This document shows positions 42,049-54,562 of a stretch of DNA of 64,000 bases, one piece after another (within the stretch, counting starts at the first letter, position 1; each line of letters opens with the position of its first letter). This DNA is from Planotetraspora thailandica (GTDB lineage Bacteria > Actinomycetota > Actinomycetes > Streptosporangiales > Streptosporangiaceae), in contig NZ_BOOR01000070.1 of the NCBI RefSeq assembly GCF_016863335.1, positions 1 to 64,000 of the forward strand. Direction: 5' to 3'. A program made the position numbers and the translations under genes. The notes under the pieces were generated by a model that saw only the letters and a list, made by a program, of their open reading frames with translations, made no database searches and was not told the DNA's origin.

Positions 42049-44157
42049 GTGAAAGCCCTCTCCAAGCTCACAAAGATCCTCGTGGCGACCGCCTTGGTCG
42101 TCCCGGCGGCCCTCGCGGCCGTCCCCGCATCCGCAGCCCCCGCCGACGATCCCGAGTACCCCTGGCGGCTGAACCAGTGGCCGCAGACCCAGCCCTGGCA
42201 GCGTGACGAACCGGACGCGACGCAGACCCTGCGCACGCTCAGCTCGTCGGCTCCCGCGGTCAAGCCCATCGACCCGCAGAACTGGAAGAACCCCGACCAC
42301 ATGACGTGGGCGGACTACAAGAAGGTCCCGGGCACCAACTGGGCCGACCCGGCGGTCAAGGGGTCCACGCGCACCTTCAAGGGCGCGCTGGTGCTGCTCG
42401 ACTACTCCAACCAGCCGTTCGTGGTGACCCAGCCCCAGGGCTCGACGGTCTTCGGCAACCCCAGCGCCCAGGCCCACGACATCCCCAGGGACCAGGTCGC
42501 GAAGTTCTACCAGGACTTCCTCAACACGCCCGGCAAGCTCAACAACGGCCACACCCTCCACGAGTACTGGATGGAGGACTCCCAGGGCCGGTACGGCGTC
42601 GACCTCACCGGCTTCGGCCCTTACTCCATGCCGGGCAAGTCCTACGAGTACGGGCTGGAATACCAGCGCAACGCCTGCCCGGCCGGGGACACCTGCAACA
42701 GGAACCTGCGCACGGACGGCAACGCGGCCTGGGTCGCGTCCGTCGGCCCCGAGGTGGCCGCGCAGTACGACTTCGTCTTCTATGTGACCGCCGGCCAGGA
42801 CGAGTCGTCCACCTGGCAGGAGTTCGGCATGATGAAGTTCCCCAACAAGGAGGACGTCACCGACGAGTTCGGGCCGCCGGACCCGGCCCTGCCGAACTGG
42901 TCGACCACCCGCTACGTCGACTGGACCTCCTGGGCCGCGGGCTCGACGTTCTGGCCCAACGCCCGCTTCGGCGTCGACTCGGTCCAGGCCGAGAGCTCGG
43001 GCATGGGGACCTACGCCCACGAGTTCAGCCACATCATGGGCGTCGGCGACAACTACAACAATCCGTACGGCACGCCCGCCCGCCGGGCCTACACCGGAAT
43101 CTGGGAGATGCTCAGCCGGGGCAGCTTCAACGGCCCGGGCGGCCCGCACAGCCGCTGGCTGATCCCGCCCACGGCGGGGGCGTCGATGGGCGCCCAGCAC
43201 ATGCTGCGCAACAAGATCAAGCTCGGCATGGTGGATGAGCAGAACGTGCTGCGCCTGTCGCGTGACGCGCTCGCCCAGTCCGGCGTCGTCGTCGCCAAGG
43301 TGACCGCCCGCGAGGTCCAGCCCGGGAAGAACGAGCTGACCGGCGTCAACATCGTGCTCGACGGCGGCGACAAGTCGAATGGTTCGTGTTCCACGCAGAC
43401 CGATCCGCTCTGCGACGGCGGCAACTACAACAACTACACGGTCGAGGTCGTCGACCGGATGGGCTCCGACTCCTTCACCTCGGACTCGGGCGTGCTCCTG
43501 GCCAAGACCAAGAACACCGACAACGCCCCGTTCGAGTGGGTGATCGACGCCAACCCGCAGGACATCGGGATGACCGACTACGTCCTGCCCGACGGCACCG
43601 AGGTGCCGATCACGATCGGCGACTACCGTCAGCTGGCCGACGCCCTCTTCCACGCGGGCACGAACTCCGGCAGCGAGTACGAGTACGTCGACGGGGTCAA
43701 CCGGCTGCACTTCTACGTCACCGATGTGAAGCGTGACAAGAAGGGCATCCTCTCCTACACCGTGGCAATCCGCTCCCTGGACGGCGCGGGGCCGCAGAAG
43801 CGCGGCGTCAAGCTCCTCCCGGCGGGGGGCGCACCCGGCAAGAACGGCGCGTCGACCTGCAGCTTCCCGCTGTTCAACACCGGCAAGGCCGCTCCGGTCC
43901 AGGGGCAGCCCGAGGACGTGAGTACCTATGTCGGCAGTGACGTCTACCGGCTGAAGGCGGAGGTTCAGGGCAAGGGCTGGACCGTCACCACGCCCAACGC
44001 GCTCGCCACTGTCAAGTTCGGCGACCACGACTCGGTCGAGGTCGCCGCGCAGCGGGCCGCCGGCGGCAGCCACCTGGCCACCGTCAAGCTGACCGCGACG
44101 TCCGAGAGCGACCCGAGCAAGAAGGCGACCGCGACCTGCATCGCGATCGGCCTCTAA
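42049..44157 (+). CDS. Secreted M6 family (immune inhibitor A-like) metalloprotease
   Basis: A 702-residue exported protein. The signal peptide is VKALSKLTKILVATALVVPA and ends near AVPASAAP. The zinc motif HEFSHIMGVGD (His324, Glu325, His328) fits HExxHxxGxxD of peptidase family M6. The C-terminal 300 residues form beta-rich domains. GTG at 42049 gives a typical signal peptide; ATG at 42013 is an alternative and neither has a clear ribosome site. Probably a secreted protease for nutrient scavenging, under the divergent regulator. Confidence 0.88.
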   Translation: MKALSKLTKILVATALVVPAALAAVPASAAPADDPEYPWRLNQWPQTQPWQRDEPDATQTLRTLSSSAPAVKPIDPQNWKNPDHMTWADYKKVPGTNWADPAVKGSTRTFKGALVLLDYSNQPFVVTQPQGSTVFGNPSAQAHDIPRDQVAKFYQDFLNTPGKLNNGHTLHEYWMEDSQGRYGVDLTGFGPYSMPGKSYEYGLEYQRNACPAGDTCNRNLRTDGNAAWVASVGPEVAAQYDFVFYVTAGQDESSTWQEFGMMKFPNKEDVTDEFGPPDPALPNWSTTRYVDWTSWAAGSTFWPNARFGVDSVQAESSGMGTYAHEFSHIMGVGDNYNNPYGTPARRAYTGIWEMLSRGSFNGPGGPHSRWLIPPTAGASMGAQHMLRNKIKLGMVDEQNVLRLSRDALAQSGVVVAKVTAREVQPGKNELTGVNIVLDGGDKSNGSCSTQTDPLCDGGNYNNYTVEVVDRMGSDSFTSDSGVLLAKTKNTDNAPFEWVIDANPQDIGMTDYVLPDGTEVPITIGDYRQLADALFHAGTNSGSEYEYVDGVNRLHFYVTDVKRDKKGILSYTVAIRSLDGAGPQKRGVKLLPAGGAPGKNGASTCSFPLFNTGKAAPVQGQPEDVSTYVGSDVYRLKAEVQGKGWTVTTPNALATVKFGDHDSVEVAAQRAAGGSHLATVKLTATSESDPSKKATATCIAIGL

Positions 44158-44170
44158 GGGTCATGTGACG

Positions 44171-44204
44171 AAGGGCCCTTCCGGAGACATCCGGAAGGGC
44201 CCTT
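44171..44204. terminator. Bidirectional terminator between the M6 protease gene and purL
   Basis: A perfect 15-bp stem (44171-44185 with 44190-44204) and 4-base loop between convergent genes; it ends 12 bases before the purL stop and begins 13 after the protease stop. Confidence 0.88.
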
Positions 44205-44216
44205 TCGTGAACCGGG

Positions 44217-46468
<2,252 letters not shown>

Positions 46469-46472
<4 letters not shown>

Positions 46473-47152
46473 GCGTTCACCAGCTTCTTGAGGATGGAGG
46501 TGAAGAAGCCCCGCCCGTCGACGCTCGGGGCGCCGGTGAGCTCCTCGACCGCGTGTTCCGGGTGGGGCATGAGGCCGACGACGTTCCCGGCCTCGTTGGT
46601 GATGCCGGCGATCTCGTTGAGCGAGCCGTTGGGATTGCCGCCGAGGTAGCGGAAGACCACGCGGCCCTCGCCCTCCAGGGCTTCCAGGGTGTGGGCGTCG
46701 GCGACGAACCTGCCCTCCCCGTGCTTGACGGGCAGCACGATCTCCTGGCCGGCCTCGTATTCCGCGGTCCAGGCGGTGCCGGCGTTCTCGACGCGTACGC
46801 GCTGGTCACGGCAGACGTAGTGGAGCCCCTGGTTGCGGGTCAGCGCCCCGGGAAGCAGGTGGGCCTCGCAGAGGATCTGGAAGCCGTTGCACGTGCCGAG
46901 CACCGGCAGCCCGTCGCGGGCGGCGGGCACGAGCGCGTCCATGAGCGGGGCGAACCGGGAGATCGCGCCGCAGCGGAGGTAGTCGCCGTAGGAGAACCCG
47001 CCGGGGAGGAAGACCGCGTCCACTCCCTTGAGGTCGCGGTCCGCGTGCCACAGGGGCACCGCCTCCGCACCCGCCAGCCGTACGGCACGGGCGGCGTCCT
47101 GATCGTCGAGTGTTCCGGGGAAGGTGACGACGCCCACACGGGCAGCGCTCAT
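46469..47152 (-). CDS. purQ: Phosphoribosylformylglycinamidine synthase subunit PurQ
   Basis: A 227-residue class I glutamine amidotransferase. The nucleophile is Cys88 in VLGTCNGFQ, with His and Glu of the triad in [21 protein letters not shown] is the oxyanion region. GGAGGG stands before ATG at 47152. It releases ammonia from glutamine for PurL. Confidence 0.96.
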
Positions 47153-47288
47153 GACAGTGTTCCCTCCAAGCCGTAACTGGGCACGGGCACGCGCGAGCCG
47201 CCGTCTCAAGACGAGACGGCGGTCAGTTGCGGTACACCTCAGATTATCGAAGGACCCAAATCGGCTGCTCGCCGGAGCAGCCGGCCGG

Positions 47289-47738
47289 TCAGACGCCGGC
47301 CAGCTGCCCCGCGAGGGTGAGGTGGTGGGCGATGGCGTCCTCGTCCCAGTCGAGCTCCTTGCGGAGGCGGACGGTGGTGCCACGGCCCGGAGTGATGTCG
47401 AAGGAGATCTCGTCGACGACGGCCCGCATGATCAGGATGCCGCGGCCATTCTCCACGTCGCCCGGAGGATACTGCTTGGGAATCGTGTCGAGGCCGTGCC
47501 CGCAGTCGACGACGCGCAGCTCACACCTGCCGCTGCCGATCGTGGCCATCACTTCGTAGCGGTTGGCCGGTCCTCCATGCCGCACGGCGTTGGTGCAGGC
47601 TTCCGAGGTCGCGAGCAGGATGTCCGAGACGCACTTCTCGGTGACGCCCAGTGATCTGAGGGCGTCACCCAGCACTCTGCGGACCATCGGAATGCCTATC
47701 GCGTCCCGCGGCATGGCGAGTGAGAACTCAATATCCAC
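47289..47738 (-). CDS. RsbW-like ATP-binding protein (anti-sigma factor type)
   Basis: A 149-residue GHKL-type kinase domain. The N box is [14 protein letters not shown], the G1 box VVDCGHGLD, and the G2 region [13 protein letters not shown]. Such proteins bind sigma factors or phosphorylate STAS antagonists. GTG start after GGAGGGG. It is inserted between purS (173 bases upstream) and purQ (136 bases downstream) on the same strand, which is unusual for a pur operon. No sigma factor gene is adjacent; its STAS partner could be elsewhere, for example at 20734. Confidence 0.88.
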   Translation of the reverse strand: MDIEFSLAMPRDAIGIPMVRRVLGDALRSLGVTEKCVSDILLATSEACTNAVRHGGPANRYEVMATIGSGRCELRVVDCGHGLDTIPKQYPPGDVENGRGILIMRAVVDEISFDITPGRGTTVRLRKELDWDEDAIAHHLTLAGQLAGV

Positions 47739-47910
47739 CGGACCCCTCCCCGGTGTCGAAGGTCACCAAGGTAGGCTTCCCCGGTGAATCAGGGCTAACC
47801 GCAAAATCACGTGCGTGTTATTTATGGTTGTACCAAGAACGGCTTTGCGTCCGGTAGATGTGCACTATAAAGAGGTTTGTCCTAATTTTCGTACTGTGAA
47901 ATATCCCACT

Positions 47911-48156
47911 TCAGTCTTCGACGCGGACGGTGAAGTCCTCGATCACCGTGTTGGCGAGCAGTGTTTCGGCCATCTTCCGGACGTCCGAAATGGCCGCTTC
48001 GTCCGCTGGGCCGTCGAGTTCGACCTCGAATCGCTTGCCCTGCCGTACGTCGGCGACCCCGGAGAAGCCGAGGCGAGGCAGCGCCCTGGTGATCGCCTGG
48101 CCCTGCGGGTCGAGGATCTCCGGCTTGAGCATGACGTCGACGATGACGCGCGCCAC
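47911..48156 (-). CDS. purS: Phosphoribosylformylglycinamidine synthase subunit PurS
   Basis: An 81-residue small subunit that bridges PurL and PurQ. Recognisable parts are ARVIVDVMLKPEILDPQGQA, FSGVADVRQGKRFEVELDG and the C-terminal MAETLLANTVIEDFTVRVE. GTG at 48156 follows a strong GGAGGA site. The upstream 293 bases are shared with the divergent E1-alpha gene. Confidence 0.93.
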   Translation of the reverse strand: MARVIVDVMLKPEILDPQGQAITRALPRLGFSGVADVRQGKRFEVELDGPADEAAISDVRKMAETLLANTVIEDFTVRVED

Positions 48157-48449
48157 GTTGTTCCTCCTGTAAGGGTGGGATCGCTTCGCGCCCAGCCTAG
48201 CGACAGGGCCGATGAGGCCGCCCGGGTGTCCGGCGACAGTGCGGTTAGTGGGAGTGTGGGCTTCGGCACCGCGGGAATCGGGGATGGTGTGGGCGCCGAT
48301 GGCAGGTCTTGCGCAAGCGGGTATGACCTCTGCCACGATGTCCGCAGACGCGTGCGGCCTCCCACCCCAGCGGCCGTATGCCAGAAGATTCGGCCCGACC
48401 GCGGTGGCGACCCCGCCCAAGAACGGCCCACGACGCACAGGAGTGGCAC

Positions 48450-49541
48450 GTGACAGCCGACGCCCCTCGTGGTGTTGACGCACCTCCGGAGCTCGTCCAA
48501 CTGCTGACCCCCGAAGGGGAGCGAGTCGAGCACCCCGACTACGACATCGAGCTGACCACTGAAGAGGTCCGCTCTCTTTACCGGGACCTCGTCCTGGTCC
48601 GCCGCATCGACCTGGAGGCTGTCGCCCTCCAGCGGCAGGGAGAGCTCGGCCTGTGGGCGTCCCTGCTGGGACAGGAGGCCGCCCAGGTCGGTTCCGGGCG
48701 TGCGCTCACCGACGCCGACATGGCCTTCCCCACCTACCGGGAGCACGGCGTGGCCTGGTGCCGCGACGTCGACCCGGTCAAGCTGCTCGGACTGTTCCGG
48801 GGGGTGAACCACGGAGGGTGGGACCCCGCCGAGCACAACTTCCACCTCTACACGATCGTCATCGGCTCCCAGACGCTGCACGCCGTCGGGTACGCCATGG
48901 GGATCCAGCGCGACAGCGCCGAAGCGGCCACGATCGTCTACTTCGGCGACGGCGCCACCTCCCAGGGCGACGTCAACGAGTCGTTCATCTGGGCGTCGGT
49001 GTTCAACGCGCCAGTCGTGTTCTTCTGCCAGAACAACCAGTGGGCGATCTCCGAGCCCCTGGAGAAGCAGTCGAGGATCCCGCTCTACAAGAGGGCGTCC
49101 GGGTTCGGCTTCCCCGGCGTGCGCGTCGACGGCAACGACGTCTTCGCGTGCCTGGCCGTCACCCGCAAGGCCCTGCAGAACGCCCGCGAGGGTCAGGGGC
49201 CGACGCTGATCGAGGCCTTCACCTATCGCATGGGCGCGCACACGACCTCCGACGACCCCACCCGCTACCGGGTCGCCGACGAGCTCGAGGCGTGGAAGCT
49301 CAAGGACCCGATCGAGCGCCTGAAGGCGTACCTGTTCAAGAACCAGCTCGCCGACCAGGAGTTCTTCGACAAGGTCGAGGCTGAGGCGGACGCACTGGGC
49401 AGGGACATCAGGCGCAGGTGCCTGGAGTTGCCCAACCCCGGCCCCGAGGCGTTGTTCCAGCACGTCTACACGGCTCCCCACGCGCTGCTCGACGAGGAGC
49501 GCGAGCAGTTCTTCTCCTACCTGGCGGAGTTCGAACGATGA
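48450..49541 (+). CDS. 2-oxoacid dehydrogenase E1 component, alpha subunit
   Basis: A 363-residue thiamine diphosphate-binding subunit. The TPP motif is YFGDGATSQGDVNESF with NNQWAIS after it; YREHGVAW and YRMGAHTTSDDPTRYR are typical of the branched-chain/pyruvate alpha subunits, the latter carrying the phosphorylation-loop histidine. GTG at 48450 follows CAGGAG. It overlaps the beta gene by ATGA. Branched-chain 2-oxoacid dehydrogenase is somewhat favoured over pyruvate dehydrogenase from the loop sequence, but this is not decisive. Confidence 0.9.
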   Translation: MTADAPRGVDAPPELVQLLTPEGERVEHPDYDIELTTEEVRSLYRDLVLVRRIDLEAVALQRQGELGLWASLLGQEAAQVGSGRALTDADMAFPTYREHGVAWCRDVDPVKLLGLFRGVNHGGWDPAEHNFHLYTIVIGSQTLHAVGYAMGIQRDSAEAATIVYFGDGATSQGDVNESFIWASVFNAPVVFFCQNNQWAISEPLEKQSRIPLYKRASGFGFPGVRVDGNDVFACLAVTRKALQNAREGQGPTLIEAFTYRMGAHTTSDDPTRYRVADELEAWKLKDPIERLKAYLFKNQLADQEFFDKVEAEADALGRDIRRRCLELPNPGPEALFQHVYTAPHALLDEEREQFFSYLAEFER

Positions 49542-50512
49542 CCACACTGACTCTCGCCAAGGCGATCAACGAGGGCCTGCGCCGCTCGATGGAGGACGAC
49601 CCCAAGGTCCTCGTCATGGGTGAGGACGTCGGCAAGCTCGGCGGCGTGTTCCGGGTGACCGACGGCCTGCAGAAGGACTTCGGTGAAGACCGCGTGATCG
49701 ACACGCCCCTCGCCGAGTCGGGGATCATCGGCACGGCCATCGGGCTGGCGCTGCGCGGATACCGGCCCGTCTGTGAGATCCAGTTCGACGGGTTCGTCTT
49801 CCCCTCCGCCAACCAGATCATCACCCAGCTCGCCAAGATGCCGTTGCGCTCGCTCGGGGCGCTCAGGCTGCCCGTCGTCGTGCGAATCCCGTGCGGCGGC
49901 GGCATCGGGGCGGTCGAGCACCACTCGGAGTCGCCCGAGGTGTACTTCACGCACACCGCCGGTCTGCGGGTCGTCGCGTGCTCCAACCCCGCCGACGCCT
50001 ACACGATGATCCAGGACGCCATCCGCTCCGACGACCCGATCATCTTCTTCGAGCCCAAGCGCCGCTACTGGGACAAGGCCGAGGTCGACCTCGCCGCGGC
50101 CGGCATGCCCATCGACCGCGCCCGGGTCGTACGGCCCGGCTCCTCCGCCACGCTCCTCGCGTACGGGCCGATGGTGAAGACCTGCCTGGAGGCCGCGAAC
50201 GCGGCCGAGGAGGACGGGCGCGACCTCGAGGTCATCGACCTGCGCTCGCTCAACCCGCTCGACATGGACGTGATCACCGAGTCGGTCCAGCGGACCGGCC
50301 GCTGCGTCGTCGTGCACGAGGCGCCGGTGTTCACCGGCTTCGGAGCGGAGCTGGCCGCGCGGATCAGCGAGAAGTGCTTCTACCACCTCGAGTCCCCGGT
50401 GCTGCGGGTCGGCGGGTTCTCCACGCCCTACCCGCCCTCGCGCCTGGAGGAGCACTACCTCCCTGACCTCGACAAGGTGCTCGACGCCGTCGACCGCTCG
50501 TTCGCCTACTGA
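49538..50512 (+). CDS. 2-oxoacid dehydrogenase E1 component, beta subunit
   Basis: A 324-residue transketolase-like beta subunit. Motifs: VLVMGEDVGKLGGVFRVTDG, the TPP-contact Glu in TPLAESGIIGTAIGLAL, EIQFDGFVFPSANQI, and PCGGGIGAVEHHSES. The C-terminal half is the transketolase C domain (FTGFGAELAARISEKCF). It pairs with the alpha subunit in an alpha2-beta2 decarboxylase. Coupled to the gene upstream and 15 bases before E2. Confidence 0.93.
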   Translation: MTTLTLAKAINEGLRRSMEDDPKVLVMGEDVGKLGGVFRVTDGLQKDFGEDRVIDTPLAESGIIGTAIGLALRGYRPVCEIQFDGFVFPSANQIITQLAKMPLRSLGALRLPVVVRIPCGGGIGAVEHHSESPEVYFTHTAGLRVVACSNPADAYTMIQDAIRSDDPIIFFEPKRRYWDKAEVDLAAAGMPIDRARVVRPGSSATLLAYGPMVKTCLEAANAAEEDGRDLEVIDLRSLNPLDMDVITESVQRTGRCVVVHEAPVFTGFGAELAARISEKCFYHLESPVLRVGGFSTPYPPSRLEEHYLPDLDKVLDAVDRSFAY

Positions 50513-50527
50513 GAGGGAGGGATCCTC

Positions 50528-51877
50528 ATGCTTCGTGAGTTCAAGCTCCCCGACGTCGGCGAGGGCCTGCTCGAGGCCGAGATCGTCAAGTGGCATGTGG
50601 CCGCGGGCGACCCCGTCAAGATCAACCAGACGATCGTCGAAATCGAGACGGCCAAGGCCGTGGTCGAGCTGCCCTGCCCGTTCGAGGGCACCGTGTCCGC
50701 CCTGATGGTCGACGAGGGCCAGACGGTCGACGTTGGCACCCCCATCATCGCCGTGCAGACCGACGAGCCCGAAGCCGAGTCCCGTGTGGATGACATGGTG
50801 CCGAGGCCGCCGGCCGAGGGCGCGGTCGAGCCGGGTGTGCACGGCAGCCCGGCGCCCAAGCAGGAGCGCCAGCCGGTGCTCGTCGGCTACGGCGTCATGA
50901 CCAGTTCGACCAAGCGGCGGGCGAGGAAGGCCGCTGAAGCGCCCACGGCGGCTGCCCCCGCTGCCACCCCGCCCGCCCCCACCCCGCCTGCCCCTGCCCC
51001 GGCCGCGCCGGCGGCCGGGCGTCCGGGTGTGCTGGCCAAGCCGCCGGTGCGCAAGCTGGCCCGGGACCTCGGCGTGGATCTGGCGGCCCTCACGGGAACC
51101 GGGCCCAAGGGCTCGATCACCCGCGAGGACGTCCAGGCCGCCGTCGCCGCGCCCGCCCCGGCGATCCGGCCGGCGGCGCCCGGCCGTGAGGAGCGCATTG
51201 CGGTCAAGGGGGTCAGGAGGGCCACCGCTCAGGCCATGGTCGCGAGCGCGTTCTCCGCTCCGCACGTGACCGAGTGGCTCCAGGTGGACGTGACCGAGAC
51301 GATGGAGGCGGTGCGGCGGCTCCGGCAGCTGCCCGACTTCGCCGACGTGAAGGTCTCTCCGCTGCTGCTGGTCGCCAAGGCGCTGCTGACCGCCGTACGG
51401 CGCTACCCGATGGCCAACTCGACGTGGACCGACGACGAGATCATCGTCAAGCACTACGTCAACCTCGGCATCGCGGCGGCCACCGACCGCGGGCTGATCG
51501 TGCCGAACATCAAGGACGCACAGGCCCTCTCGCTGCCCGAGCTGGCCCAGGCCCTCGCGGGCTTGACCGAGCGGGCCCGCGCGGGGAAGGCCACGCCGTC
51601 CGAGCTGACCGGCGGGACGATCACGATCACCAACGTGGGCGTGTTCGGAGTGGACGCGGGCACGCCGATCCTGAACCCGGGCGAGGCCGCGATCCTGGCC
51701 GTCGGCCAGATCAGGGACATGCCCTGGGTGGTCGACGGGCAGCTCGCGGTCCGCAAGGTCACCACGCTGGCGTTGTCGTTCGACCACCGCCTGATCGACG
51801 GCGAGGTCGGCTCCTACGTGCTGCGGGATGTGGGCGCCATGCTGGAGGACCCACTGCGGATGCTCGCCTGGGGCTAA
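50528..51877 (+). CDS. Dihydrolipoamide acyltransferase (E2 component)
   Basis: A 449-residue E2 with one lipoyl domain (lipoyl Lys43 in [13 protein letters not shown] context), an Ala/Pro-rich hinge (residues 135-165), a peripheral-subunit binding domain ([20 protein letters not shown]) and the catalytic acyltransferase domain ending in [12 protein letters not shown] with the active His. GAGGGAGGG precedes the ATG. It transfers acyl groups from E1 to CoA. No E3 (lipoamide dehydrogenase) is in the operon, so E3 must be supplied from elsewhere. Confidence 0.94.
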   Translation: MLREFKLPDVGEGLLEAEIVKWHVAAGDPVKINQTIVEIETAKAVVELPCPFEGTVSALMVDEGQTVDVGTPIIAVQTDEPEAESRVDDMVPRPPAEGAVEPGVHGSPAPKQERQPVLVGYGVMTSSTKRRARKAAEAPTAAAPAATPPAPTPPAPAPAAPAAGRPGVLAKPPVRKLARDLGVDLAALTGTGPKGSITREDVQAAVAAPAPAIRPAAPGREERIAVKGVRRATAQAMVASAFSAPHVTEWLQVDVTETMEAVRRLRQLPDFADVKVSPLLLVAKALLTAVRRYPMANSTWTDDEIIVKHYVNLGIAAATDRGLIVPNIKDAQALSLPELAQALAGLTERARAGKATPSELTGGTITITNVGVFGVDAGTPILNPGEAAILAVGQIRDMPWVVDGQLAVRKVTTLALSFDHRLIDGEVGSYVLRDVGAMLEDPLRMLAWG

Positions 51878-51931
51878 GACGCCGGGCTGAAGACGACGCG
51901 GCATCGAGCCGTACGGAAGATCGAGACGGGA

Positions 51932-51967
51932 GGCGGCGGGCCGGTGGGCGATCACCGGCCGCCGCTT
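51932..51967 (+). terminator. Probable terminator of the E1-E2 operon
   Basis: A GC-rich hairpin about 55 bases after the E2 stop: arms near 51933-51945 and 51954-51965, with one bulged base and an 8-base loop. Confidence 0.55.
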
Positions 51968-52026
51968 CCTGCCGTTCGGGCGGGCTGTGAGAAGGTGGCG
52001 GCAAGGCCACAACGCAAGGGGAGACC

Positions 52027-52320
52027 ATGTTCCGGCACGTCGTCATGTTCACCTGGACCGCAGACGCCACCGAGGAGCAGAAGGCCGAAGTGTCCAAGCG
52101 CCTGAGCGAGCTGCCCGGAGTCATCCCCGAGCTGAAGTCCTACCAGATCGGACCGGACGCGGGCATCAACGAGGGCAACTTCGACTTCGCGGTGGTCGCC
52201 GACTTCGACTCGCAGGACGACTACCTCGTCTACCGGGACCACCCGGTGCACCGCGCCGTCGTCGCCGAGTCCATCGCCCCGATCGCGGCGACCAGGGCGG
52301 CGGTCCAGTACGCCGTCTAG
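52027..52320 (+). CDS. Dabb (stress responsive A/B barrel) family protein
   Basis: A 97-residue single-domain dimeric ferredoxin-like fold: MFRHVVMFTWTADATEEQKA opens it and the conserved YLVYRDHPVHRAVV closes it. AAGGGGAGA precedes the ATG. The family has no uniform function; some members are small cyclases or heat-stable proteins. Its stop overlaps the convergent DUF6458 gene by four bases. Confidence 0.9.
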   Translation: MFRHVVMFTWTADATEEQKAEVSKRLSELPGVIPELKSYQIGPDAGINEGNFDFAVVADFDSQDDYLVYRDHPVHRAVVAESIAPIAATRAAVQYAV

Positions 52321-52538
52321 GCGTCCGGCTTGTTCTCGTGCTCCATGAGGTGGGTGTCGGAGGTCTGGCCGCGCCGGGAGGCGAAGACGATGCTCAGCAG
52401 CAGGCCGACCCCTCCGACGATCATGAAGATGACGCCGATCACATCGATGTGCACGGTGTCACCCAGCACGTCAGGCGCGATGGCGAACTTCAGGATCGCC
52501 CCGAGTGTGATGAAGAAGATGCTGACCCCGATGCCCAT
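52317..52538 (-). CDS. DUF6458 small membrane protein
   Basis: A 73-residue protein with two membrane helices (GVSIFFITLGAILKFAIA and VIGVIFMIVGGVGLLLSIVF) and a charged C-terminal tail. MGIG at the start and the short loop DVLGDTVHIDVIG are typical of this actinobacterial family of unknown function. Confidence 0.85.
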   Translation of the reverse strand: MGIGVSIFFITLGAILKFAIAPDVLGDTVHIDVIGVIFMIVGGVGLLLSIVFASRRGQTSDTHLMEHENKPDA

Positions 52539-52663
52539 CGCGTGACCTCCGAGGACCCTGGTTGGGGCAAGGTAAACGGCCCGTGCGCAATCGGTAATAC
52601 CCGGTCGTGGGCGATCACATTACTGGAAAGCCCCACGGATCTCCGGGCGCACGGGCCGTCGCC

Positions 52664-54487
52664 TCAGAAGGCCTCTTCGGGGAGCTCCATGAGGTCGTCG
52701 CCGGTCGCGGCGAGCACGCGGCGCTCGGCGGCCAGCCGCGGCAGCACGGTCTGGGCGAAGAACGTGGCGGCGGCCACCTTGCCCTCGTAGAAGGCACGGT
52801 CGGCGTCCGAACCGCCCATCGCCGCGAGCGCGACCTGGGCCTGCCGCAGGAGCAGCCAGCCGAGCACCAGGTCGCCCAGCGCCATCAGGAAGCGGGTGGT
52901 GTTGAGGCCGACCTTGTAGACCTCCCGCGGCGTCTCCAGCGACGAGATGGCCCAGCCGGCCATGGTGTCGGCCATCGCCTTGACCTCGTCGGCGGCCTCG
53001 TCGAGCAGGGCGCGCTCCACCTTCAGGCGGCCGTTGCCCGCATCCGAGCCGGCGAACGCCTTGACGTCGCCGAGCAGCGTGGTCAGGGCGGACCCCTGGT
53101 TGCGCAGGATCTTCCTGAAGAACAGGTCGAGCCCCTGGATCGCGGTGGTGCCCTCGTACAGCGAGTCGATCTTCGAGTCGCGGATGTACTGCTCGATCGG
53201 GTAGTCCTGCAGGAAGCCCGAGCCACCCAGCGTCTGGAGCGACCGGGCGAGCAGTTCGTACGACCTCTCGGAGCCGACGCCCTTGATGAGGGGGAGCAGG
53301 AGGTCGTTCATGGCCTCGGCGGCGGCGTCCTTACGGCCCTCGGCCTCGGCGATCTGGATGGTGTCCTGGAAGGTCGCCGTATAGAGGACCAGCGCCCGCA
53401 TGGCCTCGGCGTACGACTTCTGCAGCATGAGCTCGCGGCGCACGTCAGGGTGGTGGGTGATGGCGACCCGCGGGGCGTTCTTGTCGGCCGAGCGGATGAG
53501 GTCGGCGCCCTGGACGCGGTTGCGCGCGTAGTCGAGGGCGTTGAGGTAGCCGGTGGACAGGGTGGCGATGGCCTTCGTGCCGACCATCATCCGGGCGTTT
53601 TCGATGATCATGAACATCTGCTTGATGCCCTCGTGCACGCCGCCCACAAGGTAGCCGACGGCCGGGTGCCGCTCGCCGAGGGTGAGCTCGCAGGTCGTGG
53701 AGACCTTCAGGCCCATCTTCTTCTCGACGTTGGTGACGTAGACCCCGTTGCGCTCGCCCAGCTCGCCGGTCTCGAGGTCGACGAGATATTTGGGCACGAG
53801 GAACATCGACAGGCCCTTGGTGCCCGCGCCGGCGCCCTCGGGACGGGCGAGCACGAGGTGGAAGATGTTCTCGGCCATGTCGTGCTCGGCGCTGGTGATG
53901 AAGCGCTTGACGCCCTCGATGTGCCAGGTGCCGTCGGGCTGCTCGACCGCCTTCGTACGGCCGGCCCCGACGTCGGAGCCGGCGTCGGGCTCGGTGAGGA
54001 CCATGGTGGCCCCCCAGTTGCGGTCGACGGCCAGCTGGGCGAACCGCTTCTGGTCGGCGGTGCCCAGTCGGTACAGCTGGTGGCAGAAGGCCGGGCCGCA
54101 GCCGAACATCCACACGGCCGGGTTCGCTCCGAGCACCAGCTCGGCCATGGCCCACACCAGGCTGCGGGGCGCGACGGTGCCGCCGAGCTCGGGCTGCAGC
54201 TCCAGGCGCCACCATTCGGCGTCGACCCAGGCCTGGTAGGACTTCTTGAAGCTTTCCGGCATGGTCACGGTGCCGGTCGCGGGGTCGAAGACCGGCGGGT
54301 GGCGGTCGGCGTCCTCGAACGAGTCGGCGAGGGGGCCGGTGGCGAGGCGGTTGACCTCGTCGAGCACGCTGCGCGCGGTGTCCTCGTCGACGTCGGCGAA
54401 TGGTCCGGTGCCGAGGATCTCCTTGCGGCCGAAGACCTCGAAGAGGTTGAACTCCAGGTCGCGGAGATTGCTCTTGTAGTGACCCAT
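52664..54487 (-). CDS. Acyl-CoA dehydrogenase (FadE5-like, ~600 residues)
   Basis: A 607-residue flavoenzyme, longer than the usual 380, in the AidB/FadE5-like group. FAD and substrate motifs: [29 protein letters not shown], and the likely catalytic Glu in [15 protein letters not shown]. The C-terminal 140 residues are the extra helical domain of this class. It performs the first step of beta-oxidation. Two operator-like sites stand upstream at 54523-54562. A divergent methyltransferase starts at 54634. Confidence 0.92.
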   Translation of the reverse strand: MGHYKSNLRDLEFNLFEVFGRKEILGTGPFADVDEDTARSVLDEVNRLATGPLADSFEDADRHPPVFDPATGTVTMPESFKKSYQAWVDAEWWRLELQPELGGTVAPRSLVWAMAELVLGANPAVWMFGCGPAFCHQLYRLGTADQKRFAQLAVDRNWGATMVLTEPDAGSDVGAGRTKAVEQPDGTWHIEGVKRFITSAEHDMAENIFHLVLARPEGAGAGTKGLSMFLVPKYLVDLETGELGERNGVYVTNVEKKMGLKVSTTCELTLGERHPAVGYLVGGVHEGIKQMFMIIENARMMVGTKAIATLSTGYLNALDYARNRVQGADLIRSADKNAPRVAITHHPDVRRELMLQKSYAEAMRALVLYTATFQDTIQIAEAEGRKDAAAEAMNDLLLPLIKGVGSERSYELLARSLQTLGGSGFLQDYPIEQYIRDSKIDSLYEGTTAIQGLDLFFRKILRNQGSALTTLLGDVKAFAGSDAGNGRLKVERALLDEAADEVKAMADTMAGWAISSLETPREVYKVGLNTTRFLMALGDLVLGWLLLRQAQVALAAMGGSDADRAFYEGKVAAATFFAQTVLPRLAAERRVLAATGDDLMELPEEAF

Positions 54488-54522
54488 GTGTGCGACTCCT
54501 AGGACCAGACCCGGGGATTACA

Positions 54523-54562
54523 TACTGGCCAGTAACTCTATCTGAATGCTACCCGCCAGTAA
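54523..54562. promoter_or_regulatory. Two tandem operator sites in the acyl-CoA dehydrogenase promoter
   Basis: TACTGGCCAGTAAC (54523-54536, containing a perfect 12-bp palindrome) and TACCCGCCAGTAAC (54550-54563), 27 bases apart and identical at 12 of 14 positions. They lie 36-75 bases before the start codon. This resembles sites of TetR-type fatty-acid regulators; the regulator gene is not adjacent. Confidence 0.7.

Noticed and set aside
40801-44073. A 1090-codon minus-strand open frame
   Set aside because: Only its 3' part (to 41955) encodes a recognisable regulator. The rest is antisense to the M6 protease, with the repetitive composition typical of shadow frames in high-GC DNA.
47943-49547. 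A 534-codon minus-strand frame spanning the purS-E1 alpha divergent region
   Set aside because: It is antisense to E1-alpha and out of frame with purS; both real genes have strong starts.
49517-52012. An 831-codon minus-strand open frame
   Set aside because: It lies wholly opposite E1-beta and E2, whose protein motifs are unmistakable; its own product is low-complexity.
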